Shown here: one piece after another, positions 40,663 through 49,748 of the stretch | Layout: each line of letters opens with the position of its first letter | How positions within the stretch are numbered: the stretch's first letter is position 1 | From: Paracoccus denitrificans | GTDB lineage: Bacteria; Pseudomonadota; Alphaproteobacteria; Rhodobacterales; Rhodobacteraceae | NCBI GenBank assembly: GCA_005768755.1 | Contig: VAFL01000004.1 | Span: forward strand, 216,652-280,651 | Direction: 5' to 3' | DNA length: 64,000 nucleotides | Program-made: the position numbers and the translations under genes | Notes under the pieces: model-generated | What the model saw: only the letters and a program-made list of their open reading frames with translations | Told to the model about the DNA's origin: nothing | Databases searched by the model: none

Positions 40663-43001
40663 TCCGGGCGTTCCAGCCAATCGCGCAATTCGGCATTGCT
40701 GGCGGGCATCAGCTTGTGCTTCGGGAAGGTCTTGTCCCCATTGGGCGCGACGCGCATCAACTCGAATCCGCCCTCAAGGCAGACCACGCCGATCATCCGT
40801 TCGGTTGCATGGGCCAGTGTGCCGTCGATCTGCTGCGCTTCGGGCGGGAAGTTGCTGACGCTCAGCGGCAGGTCCAGCAGGGGTTGAAGCGCCGTGCGGC
40901 GGGCCCAGAACATCGAACCGGCAGGGAAATTCAGGCTGTCATCGTCGGGAAGGGGGGCAGGCAGATCCAACCGGAAGCGCAATTCTTCGGCGATCTCGAT
41001 GTCATGTGCCCAGTGCGAAGATCGCAAAGTCGGGCGATAGGCCTGTGGGGCGATAATTCCGATCCGGTCGATATCCTTGAAGAATGAGAGGATGCGATTG
41101 ATCTCCTCGGGCGCGGGCAGCAGGCAATCCAGTATATGGGACATCCACCCGTCCAGCTTTCTGGCATGGGTTGACCGTTTGCCGTGCAGATGCAGCACGA
41201 TGTCATGCGCGCTGTGGGCGTCGCGGAAGCCGACGAATTTCGGCGCGATATCGCGTCCGCGGTTTGGCATGACGCGGATCTGCGCCTGCGGCAGGTGAAC
41301 CGCGATCTGATCGGCCTTCAACGCGGTATCGGTCGACACATAAACCGCAATCGGCGCATCTATCCGGGCCAGCCGCTCGGCAAAAAGGCCGGCAAGTTCC
41401 GCATGATAAAGATGCAGAAACACGCCGACCGGGCGTGACAGTGTCGTTGGGGCACGGCGCGGCCAAAGTGCGACATGTGTTTTCAGGGGGTTCAGATCGT
41501 TGCCGGGACCGTCGCGCCGGTAAAGCGGCTGGTTGCGCAGAACGCCGACCAGATCGGCGTCGGTCAGTCGCCGTGGCTGCAGAATAGGCCCGATATCGCC
41601 AGGGCTTAGAAGCTGGTCGATAACGCGCTGCGCGCGAAGGGCAAGCCCGGCCGCTTCCTGTGAAACATCGGCGCCGGTTTCCTTCAGCAACGCTTGCGCT
41701 TTGCGCAGGTCCGGCATCATCGGATGAATTATCCCGGTGCCGCAGCCTTCGGCATCGTGGACGAGTTCCAACCCCGAAAGCCGGGTGCGGCGTGCGATCA
41801 CATCCAGAATCTGGCGCACCGCAAGTGCTGCGCGCAGCATTGCCAGCGGCAGGCTGTCGATCCCCGGCATCGAAGCCGGGTCTGACAATCGCATGCGCAG
41901 GATGACGGGGCCAGCAGCAAGCGCCTGATCCAGCGTCTGGATCGCCTCTGTCACCGGGTGCTGGTTGTCGGGTGCCGCATCGTCACGCATCTCCAGCGTC
42001 ACGGGCTTGGCACCGGATGTCTCGCGTCGCGCGGTATGCGCCGTGAAGGGATACGGAACATGCACGCCAAGGCTTAGAAGTTGCGTGGCCGTGTTCACAA
42101 TGGCCGCGGCCCTTGCCTCGAAACTGAAAGCGCGCCGGATCTGTGCATTGCGCGCGTCGCGCGTGACCTGCGACGCGGGCGGCGCGTCAAGCGCGGTGTG
42201 CAGCCAGCTTTCCAGTTTCGACAGGTCGTCGATCTGGATCAGGTCCGGCAGGTCGGGCGCGGAAAAGCCTTGCACTCTGTCGGACAGCACAAGCGCCCCT
42301 GCGGCAAGGGCATCAAAGCTGCGATTGCTCATCATCCCCAGCTGCGCCATGTGGTTCATATGGCTGTTCAGCACGATACGGCTTCGCGCGTACAGGGCTG
42401 GCAAATCTGCATGTGGCAGGTGGGTGCCGCGAATGAAGCGGTCGGGGATTTCGCCCTTCCATCCGTCACCCCAGACGGAAAGCTGGCTTCCGGGCAGGGC
42501 CGCCACAGCCTTGATCAGTCGGCGCGTGGCGCGAATGCCATGGTTGCCGACGAATACCAGCGGAAGAAGTTCGGCGTCCGGCGGGCGGCGCTTCGGGTTG
42601 AACAGATCCGGGTCGGTGGCCTGCGGCAGATATTTGGCGGGTAGCCCTTCCAGGGCGTATTGCCGAGTAAGCGCGGCCGATGCGGTGAACACAGTCTGAA
42701 ACCGCGCCAGCGCACGGTGGCTGACATAGGCAGGCAGAGAGATCAGCCAGACCAGATTTGGCACTCCGGGCACCGTATCGTCCAGATGCGGCCCGGCTAT
42801 TCGCAAGACCACATCACCGGCGCCTGAATGGCTTGGCATTTCGCCCGAAAAGAACAGATCCGCTTTGTGGCCAAGATTGCGGATGGCGCGGGCCAAAGCC
42901 TCGGCAAAAGCGGTATCGCCCCATTTCTCGCGGTCGCTGCGGCGCGCGCAGGTGCTGATATGGATCGTGACCTGATCGGCAGGCGGCAGGGGCGCGGGCA
43001 C
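40638..43001 (-). CDS. two-part glycosyltransferase: CgeB/GT1-like N-terminal half, RgpF-like C-terminal half
   Basis: About 787 residues. The N-terminal 330 residues look like a glycosyltransferase with a spore-protein CgeB-like C-lobe (LVFVGNHGIRATRRLIKAV; SRIVLNSHMNHMAQLGMMSNR; FDALAAGALVLSD). The last 290 residues match the rhamnan synthesis protein F family (VFLHLYHAELAGLFAERL; NRGRDIAPKF; DIVLHLHGKRSTHA). Such proteins build cell-surface polysaccharide. GTG 43001 follows GGCGGG and lies 14 bases after mazG; a start at 43049 would overlap mazG. No other polysaccharide gene is nearby, so its target is unknown. Confidence 0.82.
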   Translation of the reverse strand: MPAPLPPADQVTIHISTCARRSDREKWGDTAFAEALARAIRNLGHKADLFFSGEMPSHSGAGDVVLRIAGPHLDDTVPGVPNLVWLISLPAYVSHRALARFQTVFTASAALTRQYALEGLPAKYLPQATDPDLFNPKRRPPDAELLPLVFVGNHGIRATRRLIKAVAALPGSQLSVWGDGWKGEIPDRFIRGTHLPHADLPALYARSRIVLNSHMNHMAQLGMMSNRSFDALAAGALVLSDRVQGFSAPDLPDLIQIDDLSKLESWLHTALDAPPASQVTRDARNAQIRRAFSFEARAAAIVNTATQLLSLGVHVPYPFTAHTARRETSGAKPVTLEMRDDAAPDNQHPVTEAIQTLDQALAAGPVILRMRLSDPASMPGIDSLPLAMLRAALAVRQILDVIARRTRLSGLELVHDAEGCGTGIIHPMMPDLRKAQALLKETGADVSQEAAGLALRAQRVIDQLLSPGDIGPILQPRRLTDADLVGVLRNQPLYRRDGPGNDLNPLKTHVALWPRRAPTTLSRPVGVFLHLYHAELAGLFAERLARIDAPIAVYVSTDTALKADQIAVHLPQAQIRVMPNRGRDIAPKFVGFRDAHSAHDIVLHLHGKRSTHARKLDGWMSHILDCLLPAPEEINRILSFFKDIDRIGIIAPQAYRPTLRSSHWAHDIEIAEELRFRLDLPAPLPDDDSLNFPAGSMFWARRTALQPLLDLPLSVSNFPPEAQQIDGTLAHATERMIGVVCLEGGFELMRVAPNGDKTFPKHKLMPASNAELRDWLERPDQTRRNEA

Positions 43002-43015
43002 CAATCGCTGCCCGC

Positions 43016-43867
43016 CTATCCGCGTTCCGCCCGCTTGGCGGCGTCCCACAAGGCATCCATTTCCGCCAGGTTCGAATCCTCGGGACGGCGGCCTTCGGCG
43101 TGAAGCGCCGCCTCGATTGATTGGAACCGGCGGGTGAATTTCGCATTCGCGCCGCGAAGCGCCTCTTCGGGATCAATGTCGAGATGGCGCGCCAGATTGG
43201 CCATCACAAACATCAGATCGCCAAATTCTTCGGTCATGTGGTCGCGGTCGTCGCTTGCCTGCGCCTCGACCAGTTCTGCCGCTTCCTCGGTGATCTTGTT
43301 CAGCACATCCCGTGCGCCCGGCCAGTCGAAGCCCACGCGCGCCGCGCGATTTTGCAGCTTTACCGCGCGCGTCAGTGCAGGAAGGCCAAGCGCCACCCCG
43401 TCCAGCACACCCTTTTCAGCTTTCGCCGCCCGCTCGGCTGCCTTGATGGTTTCCCAGTCCTTGATCTGCTGCGCGGCAGATTTGTCGCGCGATTCGTCAC
43501 CGAAGATATGCGGGTGACGATCGATCAGCTTCTTCGAAACCTTCGCGGCAACATCGGCGAAACCGAACATGCCCTTCTCCTGCGCCATCTGAGCATGAAA
43601 GACGACCTGCAACAGCAGATCGCCCAGCTCGCCGGGAAATTCGTCCCATGCGCCGCGTGCGATGGTGTCGGCGACCTCATACGCTTCTTCTATCGTATAA
43701 GGCGCGATCGAGGCGAAATCCTGTTCGATATCCCACGGGCATCCCGCGTCGGGATCGCGCAACGCTGCCATGATGGCGATCAGGCGCGCGATTTCAGCCT
43801 GATTGCGGTCGGCATCTGCGGCATGTGGGTCAGATTTTGTCAGGTTGAACTGGGCGCTGTCAGGCAT
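43016..43867 (-). CDS. mazG: nucleoside triphosphate pyrophosphohydrolase
   Basis: 283 residues from ATG 43867 after AAGGAGAT. It hydrolyses nucleoside triphosphates to monophosphates and pyrophosphate, cleaning the nucleotide pool. Two MazG domains are visible. The first carries GCPWDIEQDFASIAPYTIEEAYEV and EFPGELGDLLLQVVFHAQM with the metal-binding ExxE/ExxD. The second, EAAELVEAQ with EEFGDLMFVMANLARHL, is the catalytic copy. It is the promoter-proximal gene of the minus-strand pair with the glycosyltransferase. Confidence 0.95.
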   Translation of the reverse strand: MPDSAQFNLTKSDPHAADADRNQAEIARLIAIMAALRDPDAGCPWDIEQDFASIAPYTIEEAYEVADTIARGAWDEFPGELGDLLLQVVFHAQMAQEKGMFGFADVAAKVSKKLIDRHPHIFGDESRDKSAAQQIKDWETIKAAERAAKAEKGVLDGVALGLPALTRAVKLQNRAARVGFDWPGARDVLNKITEEAAELVEAQASDDRDHMTEEFGDLMFVMANLARHLDIDPEEALRGANAKFTRRFQSIEAALHAEGRRPEDSNLAEMDALWDAAKRAERG

Positions 43868-44063
43868 GGCGATCTCCTTCCCGGTCAGCCGTGCCACAGC
43901 GGGTTCGTCCTGTCCACAGTGGGAATGGGCCAGGACAAGCGCAGGATCACGCAAGCGTCGTGGCGGGTTTCTTGCTATTGGGCGCTGTGAAGATTAGGTT
44001 GCGCCGCAATTCAGGGGTTGTCGACCCCGGTTCCCACTGACTGATCTTCCGAAAGGACCAACG
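43868..44063. promoter_or_regulatory. divergent promoter region, mazG / yajC
   Basis: 196 bases with no gene between the divergent mazG and yajC starts. It should contain both promoters. GAAAGGA precedes yajC and AAGGAGAT (minus strand) precedes mazG. A five-base-pair stem GGGGT/ACCCC around the TTGTCG loop lies about 40 bases before yajC. No -35/-10 pair is convincing. Confidence 0.4.
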
Positions 44064-44396
44064 ATGTTCGTTTCTCCTGCCTATGCGCAAGCCGCCGGTG
44101 GCGCTGGCGGTGCTGCCGCAATCACGCAGTTTATCCCGCTGATCCTGATTTTCGTGATCATGTACTTCCTGATCCTGCGTCCGCAGCAGAAGCGCATGAA
44201 AGAACATCGCAATATGGTCGCAGCGCTGAAGCGCGGTGATCAGGTCATCACGCAGGGCGGACTGATCGGCAAGGTCACGGACGTCAAGGATGAAGAAGTG
44301 ACCGTCGAGATTGCCCAGGGCGTCAAGGTTCGTGTCGTGCGCGGCACCATTTCTCAGGTGCTGAACGTCACCGCCCCTGTCGCCGCCAATTCCTGA
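44064..44396 (+). CDS. yajC: preprotein translocase subunit YajC
   Basis: 110 residues. One N-terminal membrane helix (ITQFIPLILIFVIMYFLILR) is followed by the family signature RPQQKRMKEHRNMVAALKRGD and the beta-rich segment VITQGGLIGKVTDVKDEEV. It associates with SecDF in the inner membrane and helps protein export. First gene of a yajC-secD-secF operon, with a good GAAAGGA ribosome-binding site. secD starts 25 bases downstream. Confidence 0.96.
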   Translation: MFVSPAYAQAAGGAGGAAAITQFIPLILIFVIMYFLILRPQQKRMKEHRNMVAALKRGDQVITQGGLIGKVTDVKDEEVTVEIAQGVKVRVVRGTISQVLNVTAPVAANS

Positions 44397-44421
44397 GGCC
44401 CTCTCGCAAGGCTTTTTCGAC

Positions 44422-46086
44422 ATGCTTGATATCCCGCTTTGGAAGCGCGTCCTGATTCTGGGCGTCGTGGCGATCGGCCTGCTTTGGGCCGCGCCAAACC
44501 TGTTCTACAGCCGGGTCGAGGCCCACAACGACGCCGTCGCGGCTTCCGAAAAGGCCGGATTCGTCGATGATGAGCAGCAGGTCGCCATGAATGGCTGGCC
44601 GGATTGGCTGCCCAATGGGCTGGTCAACCTTGGCCTTGACCTGCGCGGTGGCGCGCATCTTCTGGCCGATGTCGATTTCGCGGAAGTCTACAAGTCGCGA
44701 ATGGACTCGCTCTGGCCGGAATTGCGCAGGGTTTTGTCCGAACAGCGCGACACCATAGGGCCGGTTCGCCGCGTGACCGGACCTGACGGCGAACTTCATG
44801 TCGAGATCGGCAACCCGGACCAGATGGCCGCAGCGGTGCAGGCGGCGCGAACGCTGGCCTCGCCCGTCGTTACGCTGACCGGGGCAGGGCAGACGGATCT
44901 TGATATCTCGGCTTCCGGGAATGTGCTGACGGTGCGCCTGTCCGAGGCCGAACGGACCGCGACAGATGATCGCACCATCCAGCAGTCGCTGGAGATTGTG
45001 CGCCGCCGCGTTGACGAGGTCGGCACAAGAGAGCCGACGATCCAGCGTCAGGGCGAAAGCAGCATCCTGATCCAGGTTCCCGGCATCGGCTCGGCCGCTG
45101 AATTGAAAGAGCTGATCGGCACCACCGCCAAACTGACCTTCAATCCGGTCGTCAACCGCACCACCGACGCCAATGCCCAGCCGGGGATTGGCAATGTGCT
45201 GCTGCCTTCGGTTGACGAGGAAGGCGTTTATTACGTCATCGAGGAAAACCCTGTCGTCACGGGCGAGGAACTGACCAACGCGCAGCCCAGCTTCGACCAG
45301 AGCAACCAGCCGGCGGTTAGCTTTACGTTCAACCCCGGCGGGGCGCGCAAGTTCGGTGCCTATACGGCAGCGAATATCGGTCAGCCTTTCGCGATCGTGC
45401 TGGATAATGAGGTCATATCCGCCCCGGTGATCCGCGATGCGATCACCACGGGAACCGGTCAGATTTCGGGCGCGATGGATGTCGACGGCTCGACCCAGCT
45501 GGCGGTTCTGCTGCGCGCAGGTGCGCTGCCCGCGAAACTGACCTTCCAGGAAGAGCGCACCATCGGGCCTGAACTGGGCCAGGACAGCATCGATGCCGGC
45601 AAGCTCGGCTCTATCGTCGCGATCATTGGCGTTGTTGCCTACATCGTGGCAAGCTACGGCCTGTTCGGTGTTTTCGCTTCCGTCGCGGTGATCGTGAACG
45701 TGATCCTGCTTCTGGCGGTCATGTCAGCAATCGGGGCGACGCTGACGCTGCCGGGCATTGCCGGGATCGTGCTGACTGTCGGCACGGCAGTCGACGCCAA
45801 TGTCATCATCTACGAGCGCATTCGCGAAGAATTGCGAAAGGGCAAACGCGTCGCAAATGCCATCGACACCGGCTTCCGGGAAGCGATGTCGGCAATTATC
45901 GACGCCAACGTGACCACGTTCATCGCTGGTCTGGTGATGTTCTTCATCGGTTCGGGTCCGGTGAAGGGCTTTGCGGTGACGCTGACCATCGGTCTGGTCA
46001 CTTCCGTGTTCACGGCGATCTATCTGACCCGTTTGATGATCGTTGTGTGGTATGAATGGCGCAAGCCGAAGCAGCTGGTTCTGTAA
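44422..46086 (+). CDS. secD: protein translocase subunit SecD
   Basis: 554 residues. An RND-type membrane protein that uses the proton gradient to pull secreted proteins across the inner membrane after SecA. It has an N-terminal helix, a large periplasmic P1 domain including LVNLGLDLRGGAHLLADVD, and VSFTFNPGGARKFGAYT. Six C-terminal helices follow, with the family segment GTAVDANVIIYERIREELRKG. It ends ten bases before secF. Confidence 0.97.
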   Translation: MLDIPLWKRVLILGVVAIGLLWAAPNLFYSRVEAHNDAVAASEKAGFVDDEQQVAMNGWPDWLPNGLVNLGLDLRGGAHLLADVDFAEVYKSRMDSLWPELRRVLSEQRDTIGPVRRVTGPDGELHVEIGNPDQMAAAVQAARTLASPVVTLTGAGQTDLDISASGNVLTVRLSEAERTATDDRTIQQSLEIVRRRVDEVGTREPTIQRQGESSILIQVPGIGSAAELKELIGTTAKLTFNPVVNRTTDANAQPGIGNVLLPSVDEEGVYYVIEENPVVTGEELTNAQPSFDQSNQPAVSFTFNPGGARKFGAYTAANIGQPFAIVLDNEVISAPVIRDAITTGTGQISGAMDVDGSTQLAVLLRAGALPAKLTFQEERTIGPELGQDSIDAGKLGSIVAIIGVVAYIVASYGLFGVFASVAVIVNVILLLAVMSAIGATLTLPGIAGIVLTVGTAVDANVIIYERIREELRKGKRVANAIDTGFREAMSAIIDANVTTFIAGLVMFFIGSGPVKGFAVTLTIGLVTSVFTAIYLTRLMIVVWYEWRKPKQLVL

Positions 46087-46096
46087 GGGGGCTATC

Positions 46097-47071
46097 ATGG
46101 CATTCCGTCTGAAACTTGTCCCCGACGACACGAAGATCAACTTCTTCCGGTGGCAATATGTGACCTTCGGCATCTCAGCCGTGGCAATGGCGCTTTCCGT
46201 TGTGCTGCTGCTGACAATGGGGTTGAACTTCGGGATCGACTTCAAGGGCGGCACCACCATCCGCACAGAAAGCACGACGGCTTTCGAGGTTGGCGAATAT
46301 CGCGATGCGTTGCAGAACCTCGGCCTTGAAGACGTGTCGATCACCGAGGTCTTCGACCCGACTTTCGGCGAGGACAAGCATGTCGCCCAGGTTCGCATCG
46401 GCGCCGGTGACAACGAAGCCGCCATGTCGCCCGAACAATTGGCGACGATCGAGAATGCGCTGAAAGAGGTCGATCCGAACATTACCTTCCCCTCGGTCGA
46501 GTCGGTCGGTCCGAAGGTCTCGGCCCAGCTTATCAAGACCGCCGTTTACGCGGTTCTGGCCGCGTCGGCGGGGATATTGCTGTATATATGGTTGCGTTTC
46601 GAATGGCAGTTCGCGGTGGGCGGGGTGGTCGCCATCGTCCACGACGTGCTGATCACAATGGGCATCTTCTCTCTTTTTCAGTTCAAGTTTGACCTGTCCA
46701 CCATCGCCGCATTGCTGACAATCCTGGGCTATTCGATCAATGACACGGTGGTCGTCTTTGACCGGCTTCGGGAAAACCTGATGAAGTTCAAGACGATGCC
46801 GCTGGTTGATGTGATGAACCTGACGGTGAACGAAACACTGTCGCGCACGATCATGACCGCTGTGACCACGGCCATCGCGCTGACTGCACTGCTGGTATTC
46901 GGCGGCGACGTCATCCGTGGCTTCGTCTTTGCGATGCTGCTGGGGGTCTTCGTCGGCTGCTACTCGACGATCTATGTCGCAAAGAATATCGTTTTGTGGC
47001 TGGGCGTTAAGCGGGATTGGTCGAAGCCTGATCCCGAGGCGCTGCCCGACCGCTTCCGGGAAGCGCCCTGA
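46097..47071 (+). CDS. secF: protein translocase subunit SecF
   Basis: 324 residues from ATG 46097, preceded by AAGGGGG. Six-helix RND partner of SecD. Landmarks: LNFGIDFKGGTTIRTES in the periplasmic entry and GYSINDTVVVFDRLRENL in the membrane core with the conserved Asp. An in-frame start at 46043 inside secD is rejected. The stop shares a base with the next gene. Confidence 0.97.
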   Translation: MAFRLKLVPDDTKINFFRWQYVTFGISAVAMALSVVLLLTMGLNFGIDFKGGTTIRTESTTAFEVGEYRDALQNLGLEDVSITEVFDPTFGEDKHVAQVRIGAGDNEAAMSPEQLATIENALKEVDPNITFPSVESVGPKVSAQLIKTAVYAVLAASAGILLYIWLRFEWQFAVGGVVAIVHDVLITMGIFSLFQFKFDLSTIAALLTILGYSINDTVVVFDRLRENLMKFKTMPLVDVMNLTVNETLSRTIMTAVTTAIALTALLVFGGDVIRGFVFAMLLGVFVGCYSTIYVAKNIVLWLGVKRDWSKPDPEALPDRFREAP

Positions 47072-47430
47072 TGCGGCTGACCGAGGTCCAGTTCCCGTCA
47101 GGTGGGGCGCGCCCCATCGACGGTTATGGCCCCGGTTTCTTCCGTGTCAGCGGCAAGCTGCACGAAGGGGGCATCGTCAATTCCGAATTGGGTGTGACAT
47201 CCTGGTCCGGCATGGAAGATACTGCGCCGCTGCTGGCGGTTGCCGGACACGCCGACATCCTTTTTCTTGGAATGGGTAGCGATATCGCGGTCCCGCCCCG
47301 TGCGCTTCTGGACGAGTTGGAGGCAGCGGGCCTGATGGTCGAGGCGATGTCTTCACCATCGGCTGCGCGCAGCTTTAATGTGTTGCTGTCCGAGGGGCGG
47401 CGCGTCGCCTGCGCTCTGATACCGGTATGA
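47071..47430 (+). CDS. Mth938-like (DUF498 / NDUFAF3-type) protein
   Basis: 119 residues. The single-domain fold is recognisable from IDGYGPGFFRVSGKLHEGG, LFLGMGSDIAVPP, LEAAGLMVEAMSS and SAARSFNVLLSEGRRVA. The human relative NDUFAF3 is a complex I assembly factor, and alphaproteobacteria often keep the gene next to secDF. Here it is coupled to secF (TGATG) and to ccmA (ATGA). The link to the complex I operon 30 kb away is interesting but only inferred from the human homologue. Confidence 0.9.
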   Translation: MRLTEVQFPSGGARPIDGYGPGFFRVSGKLHEGGIVNSELGVTSWSGMEDTAPLLAVAGHADILFLGMGSDIAVPPRALLDELEAAGLMVEAMSSPSAARSFNVLLSEGRRVACALIPV

Positions 47431-48059
47431 ACCTGCTTGCCGTCCATGATCTGGCCGTTGCGCGCGGCGGGCTAAGGACGGTGGAAGGGGTGTCGTTCAC
47501 TGTCCAGCGTGGTCGGGCCCTGATCCTGCGCGGCCCTAACGGGATCGGAAAGACGACGCTGCTGCGCACGGTGGCCGGGTTGCAGTCACCCGTGGCGGGC
47601 CGGATCGATCTTCTCCCTGAAAGCGTTGCCTATGCGGCGCATGCTGACGGGCTTAAAACCGCGCTCAGCGTGTCAGAGAACCTGCGGTTCTGGGCCGGGA
47701 TGTTCGGGCAACAGGATATTTCCGGGGCGCTCGTGGCGATGAATCTGCGCGAACTGGCCAACCGCCCTGCCGGTGCGCTTTCGGCTGGCCAGAAGCGCCG
47801 GCTTGGGCTGGCGCGTTTGCTGGTCACGGGACGGCCGCTATGGGTGCTGGATGAGCCTACGGTTTCGCTTGATGCCGAATCCGTGTCGCTGTTTGCCGGC
47901 GTCCTTCGGCGTCATCTTGCGGAAGGTGGGGCGGCGCTGATCGCCACTCATATCGACCTGAACCTGCCCGAGGCCGCGGTGCTGGATTTGACCCCGTTCC
48001 GTGCCAGGCCCGACCGGCCGCAGGCGCGGCCAGCAGGTTTCAACGAGGCGTTTGCGTGA
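47427..48059 (+). CDS. ccmA: heme ABC exporter ATP-binding protein
   Basis: 210 residues. ATPase of the CcmABCD complex for cytochrome c maturation, which releases heme-loaded CcmE. Walker A is GPNGIGKTT starting at residue 36, signature LSAGQKRRLGLARL, Walker B PLWVLDEPTVSLD. Overlaps the Mth938-like gene by four bases. A 91-base spacer separates it from ccmB. Confidence 0.95.
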   Translation: MNLLAVHDLAVARGGLRTVEGVSFTVQRGRALILRGPNGIGKTTLLRTVAGLQSPVAGRIDLLPESVAYAAHADGLKTALSVSENLRFWAGMFGQQDISGALVAMNLRELANRPAGALSAGQKRRLGLARLLVTGRPLWVLDEPTVSLDAESVSLFAGVLRRHLAEGGAALIATHIDLNLPEAAVLDLTPFRARPDRPQARPAGFNEAFA

Positions 48060-48150
48060 CCGGGACTGCGGATTCGACTGCATCGCCTGCCAGCGACAGG
48101 ACAATCCTGCTACGTGTCCCTTTTCCTTGCGGGACAGTGGAGCGGCGCAG

Positions 48151-48807
48151 ATGATGGCGCTCCTGATGCGCGACTTGAAGCTTGCCACCCGTGCTGGCGG
48201 TGGTTTCGGGCTGGGTCTTGGATTTTTCCTGATCATTTGCACGCTGATACCTTTCGGCGTGGGGCCCGAGGGCGACATTCTGGCCCGCATCGCGCCCGGT
48301 ATTCTGTGGGTTGGGGCGCTGCTGGCCTGCCTGTTGTCGCTTGATCGGATATTCGCCCTGGATCACGAGGATGGCTCGCTTGACCTGCTTGCGACGGCCC
48401 CGATCCCGTTGGAGGGTGCGGTTGCCGTCAAGGCGCTTGCGCATTGGCTGACCTCTTGCCTGCCGCTGATTGTGGCCGCGCCGCTATTTGGTTTGCTGCT
48501 GCATTTTCCGGCCAATGCGACCGGCTGGCTGATGGTATCGCTGCTGATCGGCACGCCGGCGCTGTCAATGCTGGGTGCTTTCGGCGCTTCGGTTACAGTG
48601 GGGCTGCGCCGGGGTGGATTGCTGCTGTCGCTGCTTGTTTTGCCCCTTTATGTGCCCACGCTGATTTTCGGGGCAGAGGCGACGCGCCGCGGCGCGGCCG
48701 GCATGGACCCGACGACGCCGCTTGTCTTTCAGGCCGCGATCACGCTTCTTGTGCTGGCGCTTATCCCCTTTGCGGCCGCTGCGGCATTACGTATCAACCT
48801 GCGGTAA
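48151..48807 (+). CDS. ccmB: heme exporter protein CcmB
   Basis: 218 residues with six helices. Family landmarks: LMRDLKLATRAGGGFGLGLGFF at the start, LDRIFALDHEDGSLDLL with the conserved acidic loop, and LLLSLLVLPLYVPTLIFGAEA near the C-terminus. Membrane partner of CcmA. Starts at 48151 and 48154 (ATG ATG) are both possible, with GTGGAG about ten bases upstream. Confidence 0.95.
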   Translation: MMALLMRDLKLATRAGGGFGLGLGFFLIICTLIPFGVGPEGDILARIAPGILWVGALLACLLSLDRIFALDHEDGSLDLLATAPIPLEGAVAVKALAHWLTSCLPLIVAAPLFGLLLHFPANATGWLMVSLLIGTPALSMLGAFGASVTVGLRRGGLLLSLLVLPLYVPTLIFGAEATRRGAAGMDPTTPLVFQAAITLLVLALIPFAAAAALRINLR

Positions 48808-48873
48808 AGACAAGTCGTGTCATCCGGGGTAAGGACATCGTGCCGCCCCAAGCATCAAGCCAGGACCCCACCG

Positions 48874-49599
48874 ATGTCGATCTGGGAATACGCCAACCCC
48901 GTCAAGTTCATGCGTCTGTCAGGCGCAGTTCTGCCATGGGTGGTTTGCGGGGCTGTGATCTGCACGCTGTCGGGGCTGGTCTGGGGCTTTTCGACCCCGC
49001 CCGACTATCGGCAGGGCGCCAGCGTCAAGATCATGTACCTTCATGTGCCAGCCGCGATGATGGCCATCAACTGCTGGCTGATGATGTTGGTGGCCTCGCT
49101 GATCTGGATCATTCGCCGCCATCATGTCAGCGCACTTGCCGCGAAGGCCGCCGCCCCCATCGGTGCGGTCATGACCGTTATTGCCCTTGTCACTGGCGCG
49201 GCCTGGGGCCAGCCGACCTGGGGAACATGGTGGGAATGGGACCCGCGCCTGACCAGCTTTCTTGTGCTGCTGTTGTTCTATTTCGGCTATAGCGCGCTGT
49301 GGGCAGCCATCGAAGACCCTGACAGCGCCGCCGATCTGACGGGCATCCTGTGTCTTGTCGGTTCGGTATTCGCATTGCTGTCGCGCTATGCGGCGCTGTT
49401 CTGGAATCAGGGACTGCATCAGGGATCATCGCTGTCGGTCGCACCCGGCGAACGCATGGACGCCGTTTACCGCTATCCGCTTTATGTGTGCATGTTGGGC
49501 TTTTTTCTGCTGTTTATGTCGCTTCTGTTGATCCGCACCCGGACCGAGATCCGCATCCGCCGCACCGCCGCCCTGCAAGCCCGAGAGGTCCGCACATGA
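48874..49599 (+). CDS. ccmC: heme exporter protein CcmC
   Basis: 241 residues from ATG 48874. A six-helix heme-handling protein that attaches heme to CcmE. The tryptophan-rich heme-binding motif is AWGQPTWGTWWEWDPRLTS, flanked by the His-bearing segment IMYLHVPAAMMAIN and NQGLHQGSS. The frame extends upstream to 48817 but the extra residues are not family-like. Its stop overlaps ccmD by four bases. Confidence 0.95.
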   Translation: MSIWEYANPVKFMRLSGAVLPWVVCGAVICTLSGLVWGFSTPPDYRQGASVKIMYLHVPAAMMAINCWLMMLVASLIWIIRRHHVSALAAKAAAPIGAVMTVIALVTGAAWGQPTWGTWWEWDPRLTSFLVLLLFYFGYSALWAAIEDPDSAADLTGILCLVGSVFALLSRYAALFWNQGLHQGSSLSVAPGERMDAVYRYPLYVCMLGFFLLFMSLLLIRTRTEIRIRRTAALQAREVRT

Positions 49600-49748
49600 T
49601 AGAACTTGGCAAATACACCTTGCCCGTGCTGCTGGCCTACGGCGTCAGCCTGACGCTTCTTGCGCTTCTGATCGTGCAGACTGTGCTGCGTAATGCGCGC
49701 GCCCGGCGCGATCTGGCCGAACAGGAGGGGCGTCGCGATGCGCGTTAA
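49596..49748 (+). CDS. ccmD: heme exporter protein CcmD
   Basis: 50 residues, one membrane helix (LPVLLAYGVSLTLLALLIVQ) and a basic tail (RNARARRDLAEQEGRRDAR), the usual CcmD layout. It is needed to release heme-CcmE from CcmABC. The start overlaps ccmC and the end overlaps ccmG by 11 bases. Confidence 0.92.
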   Translation: MIELGKYTLPVLLAYGVSLTLLALLIVQTVLRNARARRDLAEQEGRRDAR

